From: Larix sibirica
Lineage: Eukaryota > Streptophyta > Pinopsida > Pinales > Pinaceae
Assembly (NCBI GenBank): GCA_004151065.3
Contig: NWUY0300004510.1
Location: 29,066-46,044, forward strand
Length of the DNA stretch: 16,979 bases
Direction: 5' to 3'
Made by a program: the position numbers and the translations under genes
Notes under the pieces: model-generated
Databases searched by the model: none
Told to the model about the DNA's origin: nothing
What the model saw: only the letters and a program-made list of their open reading frames with translations
Shown here: piece by piece, positions 9,413 to 16,485 of the stretch
Numbering within the stretch: position 1 is the first letter of the stretch
How the letters are laid out: each line of letters starts with the position of its first letter

Positions 9413-10002
9413 TCAAGATCAAATTTGTGTTGTGGGAAGTTGTAGCAACATGTGCGAGTTCATCCCAGTGGAGTAAATATCTCTTGGAGTCCTATGGAAA
9501 TTCTCATATTCAACCTAAGCAATTTCAACACTTGCAACAACAATCTTCCACATGAGTTCTTTCCATTTCTCCTCTATTTCATATGCAATACTTAGGTTAA
9601 TTAGCTCACCAAAGGAGATTGGTAAATCAACCCTATATTAGCTCAATTTACTTTGTTAATTTATTCTTGTGATCTGTTTGTTGTGAACCCTAATAAGAGT
9701 ATTCTAATTAATCCATGGCCTTAGATATCTAATTAAGAGTAAAACCCTAATTAATATAGTGTCCTTTTTCCCTACCTTTTCCCCTTCCTCTCTTAAGCTT
9801 ACTCAGTTTTTCCCTAAAGTCAAGTGGTGACTCCACTCTCTCCTTTATCCTCATAGTAGCGTGTTGCCTTACTCTATCCATTGTGAAGACCATGAAGGTT
9901 AGCACCATTAACATGCGGGCTATATGATCAACCATGATCTCCCTCTTTCTCTTTGTCATTCTACACACCATGATTCAAAATTAAAGTTCTATCAAGGCCT
10001 AA
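9413..10002. other. Stretch without recognisable gene
   Basis: This has AT-rich sequence with recurring CTAATTAA and AACCCTAAT words near 9660-9760, then a pyrimidine-rich stretch (9760-9970). Open frames of about 75 codons occur on both strands, but none shows a domain. If the PBS-like site at 9401 is real, this would be the element's leader. Confidence 0.4.
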
Positions 10003-10242
10003 AATTTATGTGAGATCCTCACATTTAGCTTCCTTACAAATCTTACTTGGCTTGAGACCGAGACCTCTTTTGAGCATGAGGACATAGCATCTTCTCATAT
10101 AGAGGGTTAGTAGTTGGCGACATTGGAAAATACCGCCCAATTCCAAAGTGATTTTCATAGATTGGTACAGGTTGTGGAGAAATTGGACATACAAATGTCT
10201 GAGTTCAATGAGAAGATAACTCAATTTTTTCCTTCATCTTGA
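10003..10242 (+). pseudogene. Unidentified coding relic, possible coiled coil
   Basis: One plus-strand frame reads about 78 codons with two adjacent TAG stops (10108-10113). Upstream it gives ETETSFEHEDIASSHIEG. Downstream it gives FHRLVQVVEKLDIQMSEFNE and ends in TGA at 10240-10242. The downstream part has hydrophobic residues spaced as in a coiled coil. It could be the N-terminal part of a retroelement gag, lying downstream of the PBS-like site. Other frames here are also partly open, so support is modest. Confidence 0.35.
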
Positions 10243-10985
10243 CAAGCTATATTTAAAGACTGAAGATTGGCTTGAGGGCGAGCAAAGCATAGTCTTGGAG
10301 GCCTATTGGCACCCAAGTTTTGAGGCAAGTAGTTGGGCACCAAATAATAGAAATGGCAATAAGGGGCATGCCAAGGAGACTAGCACGCATGAATCTCACG
10401 ACGTGCATCAATAGTTTCCCACGCATGGCATTTTGCATGCTACCAAGGCCATGCATGGACTAACGACAAGTAAGGGAGCATGAGCCTATTTATAGGCATC
10501 TTGTGTAATGGGTTGGGTTCATTTCTAGTGGGACTCTATGTTGGTTCTATTGAGTTTTTTCATGTGTTGTTGTTAATGAGTTTTGTTGTATTCACGAGAC
10601 ACATCTAAGTTATTGAGCTAAATATGGATCAATTAGGGAGTTCCATTTGAGGGTTGTAGAGTGTATGCAATACTATTTTGATGAATAATAGAAAAGCATG
10701 TTATGTATTTCATGTGCAGTGTGTTTCCCTTCAATGTATGATGATGAACGTACCTTATTTTTATATAGTGTGAATGATTAGTTGCTCGTTCATTAAAATG
10801 CATGCATAAATAGATGAATACTAGGTACATGGAGAGAAAACCCCCATCCTTGTCTATGCACCCCCTGTGAGGGTCCTTGTGATTCCTGCACACGTCTCGG
10901 GTGAGACCTTATCCTGCTTGCAAGGTATTGAATATGCCAGTGCTTGTAGGTTACTTGTTAGAGAGGCCTATTGAACCTTGGGTCT
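10243..10985. other. Non-coding stretch with LTR-like features
   Basis: The first 200 bases are rich in GCATG words. A perfect inverted repeat GCCTA-TTTA-TAGGC (10484-10497) contains a TATA-like core and could be a promoter of an LTR, but no LTR ends are defined. No gene or RNA was recognised from there to the LINE ORF1 relic. Confidence 0.35.
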
Positions 10986-11003
10986 GACTGACACTAGCCA
11001 ACG

Positions 11004-11541
11004 CCATACTTATTCAACTCAGTAGGGATCTATCTTAAATACTAGGTCAACAACTTCAGCCTAGAAAAAATAGGACTTCTCTGCAGCCCCAATATGGATC
11101 CATCTCTACTCTCCATCTTAGGAATATTGCGAGGAAGACACCCTAGAGGGGATCAACAACACCCCAAGGTCTTTTATCAAATACTCACAATTGACTAGAC
11201 AAGGAAAACATACATTCTATGTTAGGATATGTGTTTATCTCAATATCATAGGAGCCCTCTCAGACTCAATTTGTCTCAGTTATCAAGACATAGATTGGAT
11301 CCAACCTCTAGATTATGAACACATCCCTTTTTGTTGCAGAAATTGCCATGAACATTTCCATCTCTTCAGGGATTACTCCCTAAACAAATCAATCTCCAAA
11401 GAACAAATAAACAACCAACTAGAAAAAGGTGGATTCACCCACATATCTACAAAATGTAGGAATGAACAAAGAAGCAATCCTCACCCAGAAGTAGTAGAAG
11501 CCACAACTTCAAACCGGTTCGAACCTAATATGGAAATCTAG
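11004..11541 (+). pseudogene. LINE ORF1: DUF4283 domain and zinc knuckle
   Basis: The frame starting at 11004 reads PYLFNSVGIYLKY-stop-VNNF, and the frame from 11074 gives DFSAAPIWIHLYSPS, TAG (11119-11121), then EEDTLEGINNT, FIKYSQLT and FYVRICVYLNI. This is the DUF4283 signature followed by the DWIQPLDYEHIPF lead-in to a zinc knuckle. The knuckle reads CRNCHEHFHLFRDY: the first two Cys and the His are in place, but the last Cys is Tyr (TAC at 11374-11376) and the usual Gly before His is Phe. The frame stays open until TAG at about 11539. The protein would bind element RNA and move it to the nucleus; this copy could not. Confidence 0.78.
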
Positions 11542-11599
11542 GATTCCCCAAGGAACAACGAAGCATTTACAACTAGATCCACCCAAGAAGATATCCAGC

Positions 11600-12080
11600 C
11601 ACCAAAGATGATAATATTGATGAAGAAATTCTAGCAAGCAAGCCATCAAACAATCTTGGCCCAATCCTTACTACAATTATCACTCCTCAATCAAAACCAA
11701 AAGAAATAGAGGAATAAGACATGATGGCATATGGAGAAGGAGATGGAAATGACTTAAAAGACTTGTATCTATAGAGCATCATAGACACATGCAATCATAA
11801 AGGAGTCCAATCCATACCATATAGCTAAATGCAGAAACTCCAGGTTGCATTACACAGGTCTTGCTCAAAACCTCTTAAAGCTTAAGCAAAAAAAGATAGT
11901 GTAACATCTACTCTTGGAATTATAATTACCAATAGCTCTAAAGAGTACTCAAAATCCCACAAAGAAGACAAGCGCAAAGGAAGAAGAATCAATTACAGAT
12001 GCTAAAAGAATTAAGAGAAAGACTCATTGATTCAGGTCAATATATCCCAATGGTGAACATGTATGTCTCAACTCAACCCC
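11600..12080 (+). pseudogene. LINE ORF1 C-terminal region
   Basis: In shifted frames this gives DNIDEEILASKPSNNLGPIL, then GDGNDLKDLY...IIDTCNHKGVQSIP and, near the end, MLKELRERLIDSGQYIPM (about 11997-12053). Acidic linker, a short helix with the QxIP motif, and a final LxDSGQYIP segment are usual at the end of plant LINE ORF1 proteins. Stops occur at TAA and TAG codons between about 11714 and 11830, and at least two frameshifts separate the pieces. Confidence 0.6.
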
Positions 12081-12139
12081 CCCGTATGTTCGTGGTTTTA
12101 AATTCAAAAAAATTGAACCCTAAAGCAATTTGACTTAGG

Positions 12140-12603
12140 CTATACCGCACCGATGCTATTATGTGGAATAACCACACCGGTGATGGACATTAAAAATAAA
12201 ATAAAAAATATAGTAATATCGTATTCTCGACTATAGTTTACCCTACTTCGGTGTTTTCAACTATGTGGCACTCTGGTGTGTTTTGATCATTTAAACACAC
12301 CCACTATAAAAAAAAAATCTTTTCACAGTGCGCCATAAACTATAACAAACTAGTGCGGCAGACTATATATAACGCACCGAGTATAAAATTTAAAATAAAA
12401 ATAATATAGTCCTTGGTTTTAGATTGATATTTTTCAAAACCTTATGCGGTGCAGATTAGGATATACCGCCCCGGTGCGGTGTATTAGACAAACTGCACCA
12501 GTGCTGAAAATTAAAAATCAATAAAATATGGTAATCCAATGCTCTCGCCTATCTGTTTACCATACTTAGGTGCTTTCAACTACATGGTGCCCCAGTGTGC
12601 TAT
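12140..12603 (+). repeat. ~320-bp direct repeat inside the CACTA-like block
   Basis: A segment from TATACCGCACCG (about 12141) to CTCTGGTGTG (about 12280) recurs, diverged, from TATACCGCCCCG (about 12461) to CCCAGTGTGC (12600). Shared features are the A-rich middle, TTCTCG/GCTCTCG, GTTTACCMTACTT and GGTGYTTTCAACTAYRTGG. Confidence 0.7.
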
Positions 12604-12664
12604 GTTAATATAAACACATTATTCGCAAAATTTAATATTTTTTGTTTTATGGTATTTCCGGCAG

Positions 12665-12693
12665 CGGTGCTACATGATATATTTGTAGCACCG
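12665..12693. other. Perfect 10-bp inverted repeat
   Basis: CGGTGCTACA (12665-12674) faces TGTAGCACCG (12684-12693) with a 9-base loop. The arms are two of the subterminal motif copies in head-to-head orientation, as is common near CACTA ends. Confidence 0.75.
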
Positions 12694-12860
12694 ATGTGTT
12701 TATGTCATGTATGCAATGGTACATTTAGTATGTATAAATGTACAAAAAAAATATCCGCTATAACCTCTGCCTGCTTGCCTTCGATAATGACCTCTGCTAT
12801 AAATGGATATTTGGGCTCTTTTTGGAGTAGTATCCATTATAACCTTCACAAAAGGCCTTT

Positions 12861-12871
12861 TCCTTGTAGTG
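12861..12871 (+). repeat. CACTA-type right terminal inverted repeat
   Basis: TCCTTGTAGTG matches the 3' terminus expected of a CACTA element. The outer five bases GTAGTG/CACTAC are exact, with one substitution in the next positions. Confidence 0.5.
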
Positions 12872-13050
12872 ATGTGTAAAATAGGCAATCAAAACTTATG
12901 AAAAAGGGTATGTTATCGGTAGAATTACAACCATATAGAATAACATGAGGAATCTTCCCAGAAACTTCACATTTATATAGTTTTGTTCAACAAAAAAATT
13001 CTGAAGAATATGCATTCCAACATGGAAATGATGGTCTGATTCAGAAGTAA
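12872..13050. other. Unassigned flank
   Basis: No coding or structural signal is visible between the CACTA-like terminus and the minus-strand coding relic. Confidence 0.4.
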
Positions 13051-13054
13051 GAAA

Positions 13055-13439
13055 TTACAGGAAAACACCCAGCTTTGGAGAGCCCTCAAGTTGTAGGTCT
13101 AGAAATTGACAGCCTGTGGATGTGGTAGATTTGGGGACTGTTAAGCTTCCAGCATAACCAATAGTCACATCATCCCACTAAACCAACAACGAATCCCTAT
13201 TTGTAGCTTGTATCTCCCCTTGAAACTCAAGCAAGAAGGAATATGTTGCAACTTGTTCATCAAAATCCATTTTTCTAGTGGTTGATATGGACCGCCCTCC
13301 TTGTTTATATAATTCATATGTCATTTGTGCATGATGATATACATGAGGAGTTATTTGACCCTCATTTTATGATAGTTAATGGTACGCTTTGACTTGATTC
13401 GCACTCATTCATGCTTCTCCATTTCTTTCTGTTGTTGAA
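13055..13439 (-). pseudogene. Unidentified protein-coding relic
   Basis: The minus strand carries about 125 codons of protein-like sequence. From 13366 down it reads GQITPHVYHHAQMTYELYKQ, then an internal Met at 13270 (MDFDEQVATYSFLLEFQGEI), a TAG at 13180-13178, and WDDVTIGYAGSLTVPKSTT through to LEGSPKLGVF and a TAA at 13057-13055. A further stretch upstream, SMNECESSQSVPLTIIK, joins through a frameshift near 13367. The composition is normal for a soluble protein and the other frames are closed. I cannot name the family. It lies opposite to, and just upstream of, the TPX2 relic, so it is a separate gene remnant or transposon-captured fragment. Confidence 0.5.
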
Positions 13440-13600
13440 AAAGTGATTTTTTTATTTTTTATATTTTTTATTAAGTATAGAACATTTAAGTAGCTCCACA
13501 AGCAATCCTTTCTCATGTAAGAAGATTATCATTTATCTTTCCTTAGTCTTTTAGGTGGTTAGTGTCCCTGGTGTCTCATTATAGAAGGAATCTATTTTAG
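13440..13600. other. T-rich stretch before the first visible TPX2 exon
   Basis: Contains a long T/A run (about 13445-13475) and pyrimidine-rich sequence ending TCTATTTTAG, which serves as a splice acceptor for the exon at 13601. Earlier TPX2 exons (the N-terminal aurora-binding part) were not found in the window. Confidence 0.5.
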
Positions 13601-13698
13601 GATGGTACAGGTGCACCTTCTCAAAAGCACAAAACATTAATACTCACAATACCGAAGGAACCTAGACTTGAAACAACTTAGAGAAGTCGGCCTACAAG
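13601..13698 (+). pseudogene. TPX2: TPX2 relic exon 1 of window (first KEP repeat)
   Basis: Follows TCTATTTTAG. In frame it reads DGTGAPSQKHKTLI, then LTIPKEPRLETT, TAG (13679-13681), RSRPT. The pattern LTxPKEPxLET...RSRP is the start of the first internal repeat of plant TPX2. It ends two bases into a codon before GTATAT. Confidence 0.8.
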
Positions 13699-13860
13699 GT
13701 ATATTGTGGAATCAATTGTTTGTTAACTCTCTCAAGTTTGTGTGAATGTTGACTTGCACTAGTGCATTTGATTCCTTACAAGCAAACCAAAAGGACCTGA
13801 AAAACAACATACATGTCTGACATGTTGCTTATTCTACTTTTATCTATTCATGTTTAAGAG

Positions 13861-13930
13861 TGTGGATGAGCTTGAAGAAAAGATGCTTGCCAAAATTCCA
13901 AATTTCAAAGCACACCCACTCAACAAAAAA
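13861..13930 (+). pseudogene. TPX2: TPX2 relic exon 2 (first FKxxPLNKK core)
   Basis: The phase fits the previous exon (AG|T codes Ser). It reads VDELEEKMLAKIPNFKAHPL then NKK. The family core is IPKFKARPLNKK; Lys to Asn and Arg to His have changed. The donor that should follow NKK reads ATAAGT where GTAAGT is expected, so the G of GT has become A. Confidence 0.85.
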
Positions 13931-14010
13931 ATAAGTATGCAACACAAACTATTACAAGTCAATTTTAATTGAATTTCAGACATGTTCTCATCCATTTTTG
14001 TAATATGCAG

Positions 14011-14110
14011 ATATTGGAGACTCCATTGTTTCCACCATTGCATAAGATCATTCCTCAATTACAAGAGTTTTAGGTTCAATTTGGGCACCAAACACACTCT
14101 ATACATTTTC
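14011..14110 (+). pseudogene. TPX2: TPX2 relic exon 3 (PQLQEF segment)
   Basis: After GTAATATGCAG the frame continues in phase: ILETPLFPPLHKIIPQLQEF, then TAG (14071-14073). The next stretch fits the family only after a frame change (RFNLGTKHT for the usual FxLKT part), consistent with loss of about two bases near 14075. The 3' boundary is not clear. Confidence 0.75.
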
Positions 14111-14164
14111 TCTTTATATCCATCTCAAGATAGTCAAACCTCTTTGAAATGCTTTTTGGATTAA

Positions 14165-14536
14165 GTTAAATATTTTTTCGGCTGCAACTTGACAAGAGTT
14201 CCATTTGAAGACAATGGGGAGGTCATTGCCACATTCTTTTGCTTCATCATCTACAAATTCAACTGTGGTAAGGAAACATCTTTACCCTTCTCATGGTATT
14301 TGTGGTTTTTCATGCAAAAAACATTAACAACCATATTCAAATCTTACTTTTGATCATGTTAATGATGGAGAGAAGGAATTTCTTGCCTTAACCAGCAAAT
14401 TCAAGGGTTTTGCCCATGTTATTTGTGATGGATAAGAGGAAATGTCAAAGATTAGAAAATTTTGAAAATAAGTGTTATGGTGTCTACAATTGGTTTACAT
14501 CCCTAGATTTTGCATAAATCATCTTTTTAAATGTAG
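14165..14536. other. Degenerate TPX2 intron
   Basis: No exon was recognised here. It lies between the PQLQEF exon and the first LTEP exon, and ends CTTTTTAAATGTAG, a reasonable acceptor. Confidence 0.5.
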
Positions 14537-14640
14537 ACTCTAGACAAGCAGTGGTGTGAATCAATTACGGGAGGTGTTTTGACTGAGCCCATACCACCAC
14601 ACTTGGAAACTGCTTTGCATGCATGTCCACCAAAGCGAGT
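14537..14640 (+). pseudogene. TPX2: TPX2 relic exon 4 (LTEP segment), first copy
   Basis: The open frame reads DKQWCESITGGVLTEP then IPPHLETALHACPPKRV. Plant TPX2 has LTEPKxPxLxTxxRARP at this point, so two Arg codons have become His and Cys (CAT, TGT), as expected from C-to-T/G-to-A decay of CGT-type codons. The donor is uncertain. Confidence 0.7.
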
Positions 14641-15210
14641 GGTGATATTTTGAAAGCCACTAATATTTTATGTAGAAGTTAGAGGAAGGAAAATAAGAAA
14701 TATATAAAACGATGTCTTCAAGAGCAATTTGAATCTTTTGTGTCACACTTTCACGTCTTTTTCATTACAACCCTTTGAATAGGGGTTGTAGAGACCCATA
14801 AGTAGTTTTTCACTCACGCACTATGAAATTTTGTAGTTTGATTGTTTCATGTTTCTTTCATTAGGGTCCTTTTAATGGGTGATATAGAGACAATATACCA
14901 TCATTAATTTTTTGAGTTATGATTGAGCCCAGGCCAACACACTTGGAAACTCCTTTGCATGCATGTCCGCCAAACAAGAAATGTTTGTAATGCCTCGAGA
15001 AGACTAAAAGATGTCTTCAAGAGCAATTTGGATCTTGTTGTGTCTTTTTTTATTCAGGCCCTTTGAACAAGGGGCTATAGAGACAACACCACCATCGTGT
15101 TTTTACTTGCATGTATGAAATTTATGGTTCGATTGTTTCATGTCTTTTCTATTCAAGTCCTTCGAACTAGGGATACAGGGATAAGCTACTTGCATTTTTT
15201 CACTTGCATG
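14575..15210 (+). repeat. Tandem segmental duplication of exon 4 plus intron
   Basis: The segment from about 14575 to 14915 and that from about 14916 to 15210 share the exon 4 block, GATGTCTTCAAGAGCAATTTG (14711 and 15010) and the minisatellite copies that follow. The offset is 340 at the exon and about 299 further on, so one copy has deletions. Confidence 0.8.
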
Positions 15211-15500
15211 CTTTTGAAGTTTGTGGCTTGATTTCCCTGTTACAGATCATTTGTGATAGATCTAAATGAAAAATAATTAGATGGGTAAAATATTGCATTT
15301 GAAAGAAATCAATTGTTATTTTTGTCATTGCATTTCATATACGTTTCTTCTCTCGGGAAGGTAGTTACTCTGTGGCATACCATTAATTGTCTGATCTCTC
15401 TTATTGAATCCCTGTGGATAGGGATATATAGACAACACCATCACCAGTATTTTCACTTGCATTCTATGAAACTTTGTGGTTCAATTTCTTTGTCACAAAT
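14750..15500 (+). repeat. ~98-bp minisatellite, about five imperfect copies
   Basis: Each copy has TTTCATGTCTTTTYTATTCA, then CCTTTGAAYAGGGGNTATAGAG-like sequence, ACAACACCATCA, and TTTTCACTTGCATGCTATG followed by AAATTTTGTGGTTTGATT. Copies begin near 14750, 14848, 15036, 15139 and 15391. The last two are embedded in a larger ~238-bp unit that also repeats ATGGGTAAAATATTGCAT (15281 and 15519) and CTTCTCTYGGGAAGGTA. All lie in one intron of the TPX2 relic. Confidence 0.8.
14922..14985 (+). pseudogene. TPX2: TPX2 relic exon 4, duplicated copy
   Basis: IEPRPTHLETPLHACPP repeats the exon at 14582-14633, 340 bases downstream, with high nucleotide identity including the same His and Cys replacements. 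The 5' part of the exon is missing here. The duplication therefore took place after those replacements, in an already decaying gene. Confidence 0.72.
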
Positions 15501-15704
15501 CTGAAGGCAAGATTTTAAATGGGTAAACTATTGCATGTTGAAGAATTTGTGATTGGATTTCATTATTTTTCTTCTCTTGGGAAGGTATCCATCAAATATA
15601 ATCCTTATGAATTTCATGTTAGTGTGGCTTTGAGAAATCAATCTAGTTTATACTCTTTGTAAAATATAATACTCTATTCTGATGACATTCATATAAAATT
15701 TTAG

Positions 15705-15783
15705 ATTTAAAATCTTGGAAGAGTTAGAGCAAGAGGAACTGCAAAAGATCCCAAAATTCAAGGTTAGGCCACTTAATAAAAAG
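15705..15783 (+). pseudogene. TPX2: TPX2 relic exon 5 (second FKxRPLNKK core)
   Basis: After ATTTTAG the exon enters one base into a codon, the same phase as exon 2, and reads FKILEELEQEELQKIPKFKV then RPLNKK. It is followed by GTGCCA, a usable GT donor at exactly the place where exon 2 has lost its own. This is the second internal repeat of TPX2, not a recent copy of exon 2. No stop lies inside it, so it is the best kept exon here. Confidence 0.85.
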
Positions 15784-15873
15784 GTGCCAGTTAACAAGTT
15801 TGTCTTTTGTCCATACTATGCAATCTTCTCTATCAAGTTTTTGAGTGATCTTACATTTATATATATTATGCAG

Positions 15874-15927
15874 TAAGGGTATCTTGGTATATTTTGCAAT
15901 CTCAAACGCCAAGTCACAACACCCGTG
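15874..15927 (+). pseudogene. TPX2: TPX2 relic exon 6 (GIFCNLKRQVTTP)
   Basis: Follows TATTATGCAG. It reads TAA (stop, probably from a Lys codon), GYLGIFCNLKRQVTTPV, then GTAGGA as donor. The segment corresponds to the KGxxGxFxNxKxxxTTP stretch just before EFHFATDER in plant TPX2. Confidence 0.78.
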
Positions 15928-16024
15928 GTAGGATGGATGTTAATTAATAAGGTTGTTACAATTAAAAGTATTTTTGGGCTCATTTCTTAGAGAAAGATAT
16001 TAAATTGTTTCTGATTTGAATTAG

Positions 16025-16138
16025 GAATTTCACTTTGCAACTGATGAACGCCTTCCTCTGCCTCCACTAATTTAACTTTTTAAAAGGTTGAGAGCTTAAT
16101 CCAAATAGATGATTGATAAGAAAGAAAGCCTCAATAGT
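16025..16138 (+). pseudogene. TPX2: TPX2 relic exon 7 (EFHFATDER)
   Basis: After TTGAATTAG the frame reads EFHFATDERLPLPPLI, an invariant-looking TPX2 motif. Stops follow at 16073, 16097 and 16106, within LFKRLRA-like sequence resembling the usual LFDKLSL helix. The 3' border is a guess near CAGGTGTC. Confidence 0.8.
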
Positions 16139-16365
16139 CAGGTGTCATCTTTTGATTTTTATCACCCAACTGATATTTTAATACTTTTGAAATGTTATGT
16201 TTTTTATCATCTCTCTCTCAATTAGAACCTCATCATGACTCAGTTCCTCGACTAACAGTTCCTCATCTATTACATCTCCTAACATAAGTTTATGGCATTT
16301 CCTTCATCATGGAATTTAAAGCATGGCTTGTCATAATTTGATGGTATTCTTTTTGCAATTTTTAG
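16139..16365. other. TPX2 relic intron
   Basis: No coding signal. It ends in a pyrimidine-rich stretch and TTTTTAG just before the next exon. Confidence 0.55.
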
Positions 16366-16485
16366 GAGCGTGGGGCAGAGAAGGAAATGAAGTTTGCGAC
16401 AAACTTGCTAGAGAGTGAAGAGAGATATATGGAAGCATAGATTCCAAAGGCTAATCCATATCCTTACACCTCCAATTATCCTCTA
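16366..16485 (+). pseudogene. TPX2: TPX2 relic exon 8 (ERGAEKE)
   Basis: A 120-base exon with phase 0 at both ends: TTTTTAG acceptor, GTAAGC donor. It reads ERGAEKEMKFATNLLESEER, then YMEA, TAG (16438-16440, in place of an Arg codon), IPKANPYPYTSNYPL. The ERGAEKE...(R)xPKAxPYPYTxDYP block is highly conserved in plant TPX2. Apart from the one stop it is nearly intact. Confidence 0.88.

Larger units (their letters stand above)
10990..12080 (+). mobile_element. LINE ORF1 relic
   Basis: This is a degraded copy of the ORF1 (gag-like RNA-binding protein) of a plant LINE. Three regions can be read in order: a DUF4283 domain (about 11000-11190), a CCHC zinc knuckle (11330-11376) and a C-terminal region (about 11650-12080). 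They lie in different frames, so there are several indels. ORF2 does not follow; a CACTA-like block begins instead. Since ORF1 precedes ORF2 in LINEs, this relic cannot be the missing front of the ORF2 at 1-2890 without rearrangement. Confidence 0.75.
12100..12871 (+). mobile_element. Probable CACTA (En/Spm) transposon end with subterminal repeats
   Basis: The block ends TCCTTGTAGTG (12861-12871), the reverse complement of CACTACAAGGA, close to the CACTACAAGAAA terminal inverted repeat of plant CACTA elements. Inside it are many variants of a GCACCGGTGC-like motif: 12145-12156, 12175-12182 (CACCGGTG), about 12445, 12469-12481, 12493-12506, 12585-12600, 12665-12674 and 12684-12693. CACTA elements carry such subterminal repeats as transposase binding sites. 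The left terminus and target duplication were not found; CACTATAAAA at 12302 is a poor match. No transposase frame is present. Confidence 0.5.
13601..16485 (+). pseudogene. TPX2: TPX2 (targeting protein for Xklp2) non-processed pseudogene, central part
   Basis: TPX2 activates Aurora kinase and nucleates spindle microtubules in dividing cells. Seven exons can be read in the order of the plant protein: LTIPKEP-type, first IPxFKxxPLNKK, LExPxxPPLxxxxPQL-type, LTEPxPPxLET-type, second IPKFKxRPLNKK, GIFCNLKRQVTTP-EFHFATDER, and ERGAEKE...IPKANPYPYT. Introns are kept, with AG acceptors and mostly GT donors, so this arose by genomic duplication or decay in place, not from mRNA. Breaks: TAG 13679, dead donor at 13931, TAG 14071 plus frameshift, TAA 15874, TAA/TAA/TAG at 16073/16097/16106, TAG 16438. 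N- and C-terminal exons are absent from the window, although the C-terminal ones might lie to the right. Confidence 0.85.

Noticed and set aside
9747-9971. 74-codon minus-strand frame rich in Lys/Arg
   Set aside because: It is the complement of a pyrimidine-rich stretch, which gives basic codons by composition alone.
10253-10456. Open frames on both strands in a GCATG-rich stretch
   Set aside because: Both strands are open over the same bases, with no domain; low-complexity composition explains it.
1-11500. LINE ORF1 at 10990-12080 and ORF2 at 1-2890 as parts of one split element
   Set aside because: They are on the same strand but in the reverse order (ORF2 before ORF1), so one insertion cannot explain them.
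12302-12320. CACTATAAAAAAA as left end partner of 12861-12871
   Set aside because: Match beyond CACTA is poor and the flanking 3-base sequences (ACC and ATG) do not form a target-site duplication.
13840-14164. Overlapping open frames on both strands around the TPX2 exons
   Set aside because: The minus-strand frame and the frame from 13982 are shadows; the exon reading in the TPX2 phase explains the sequence better.
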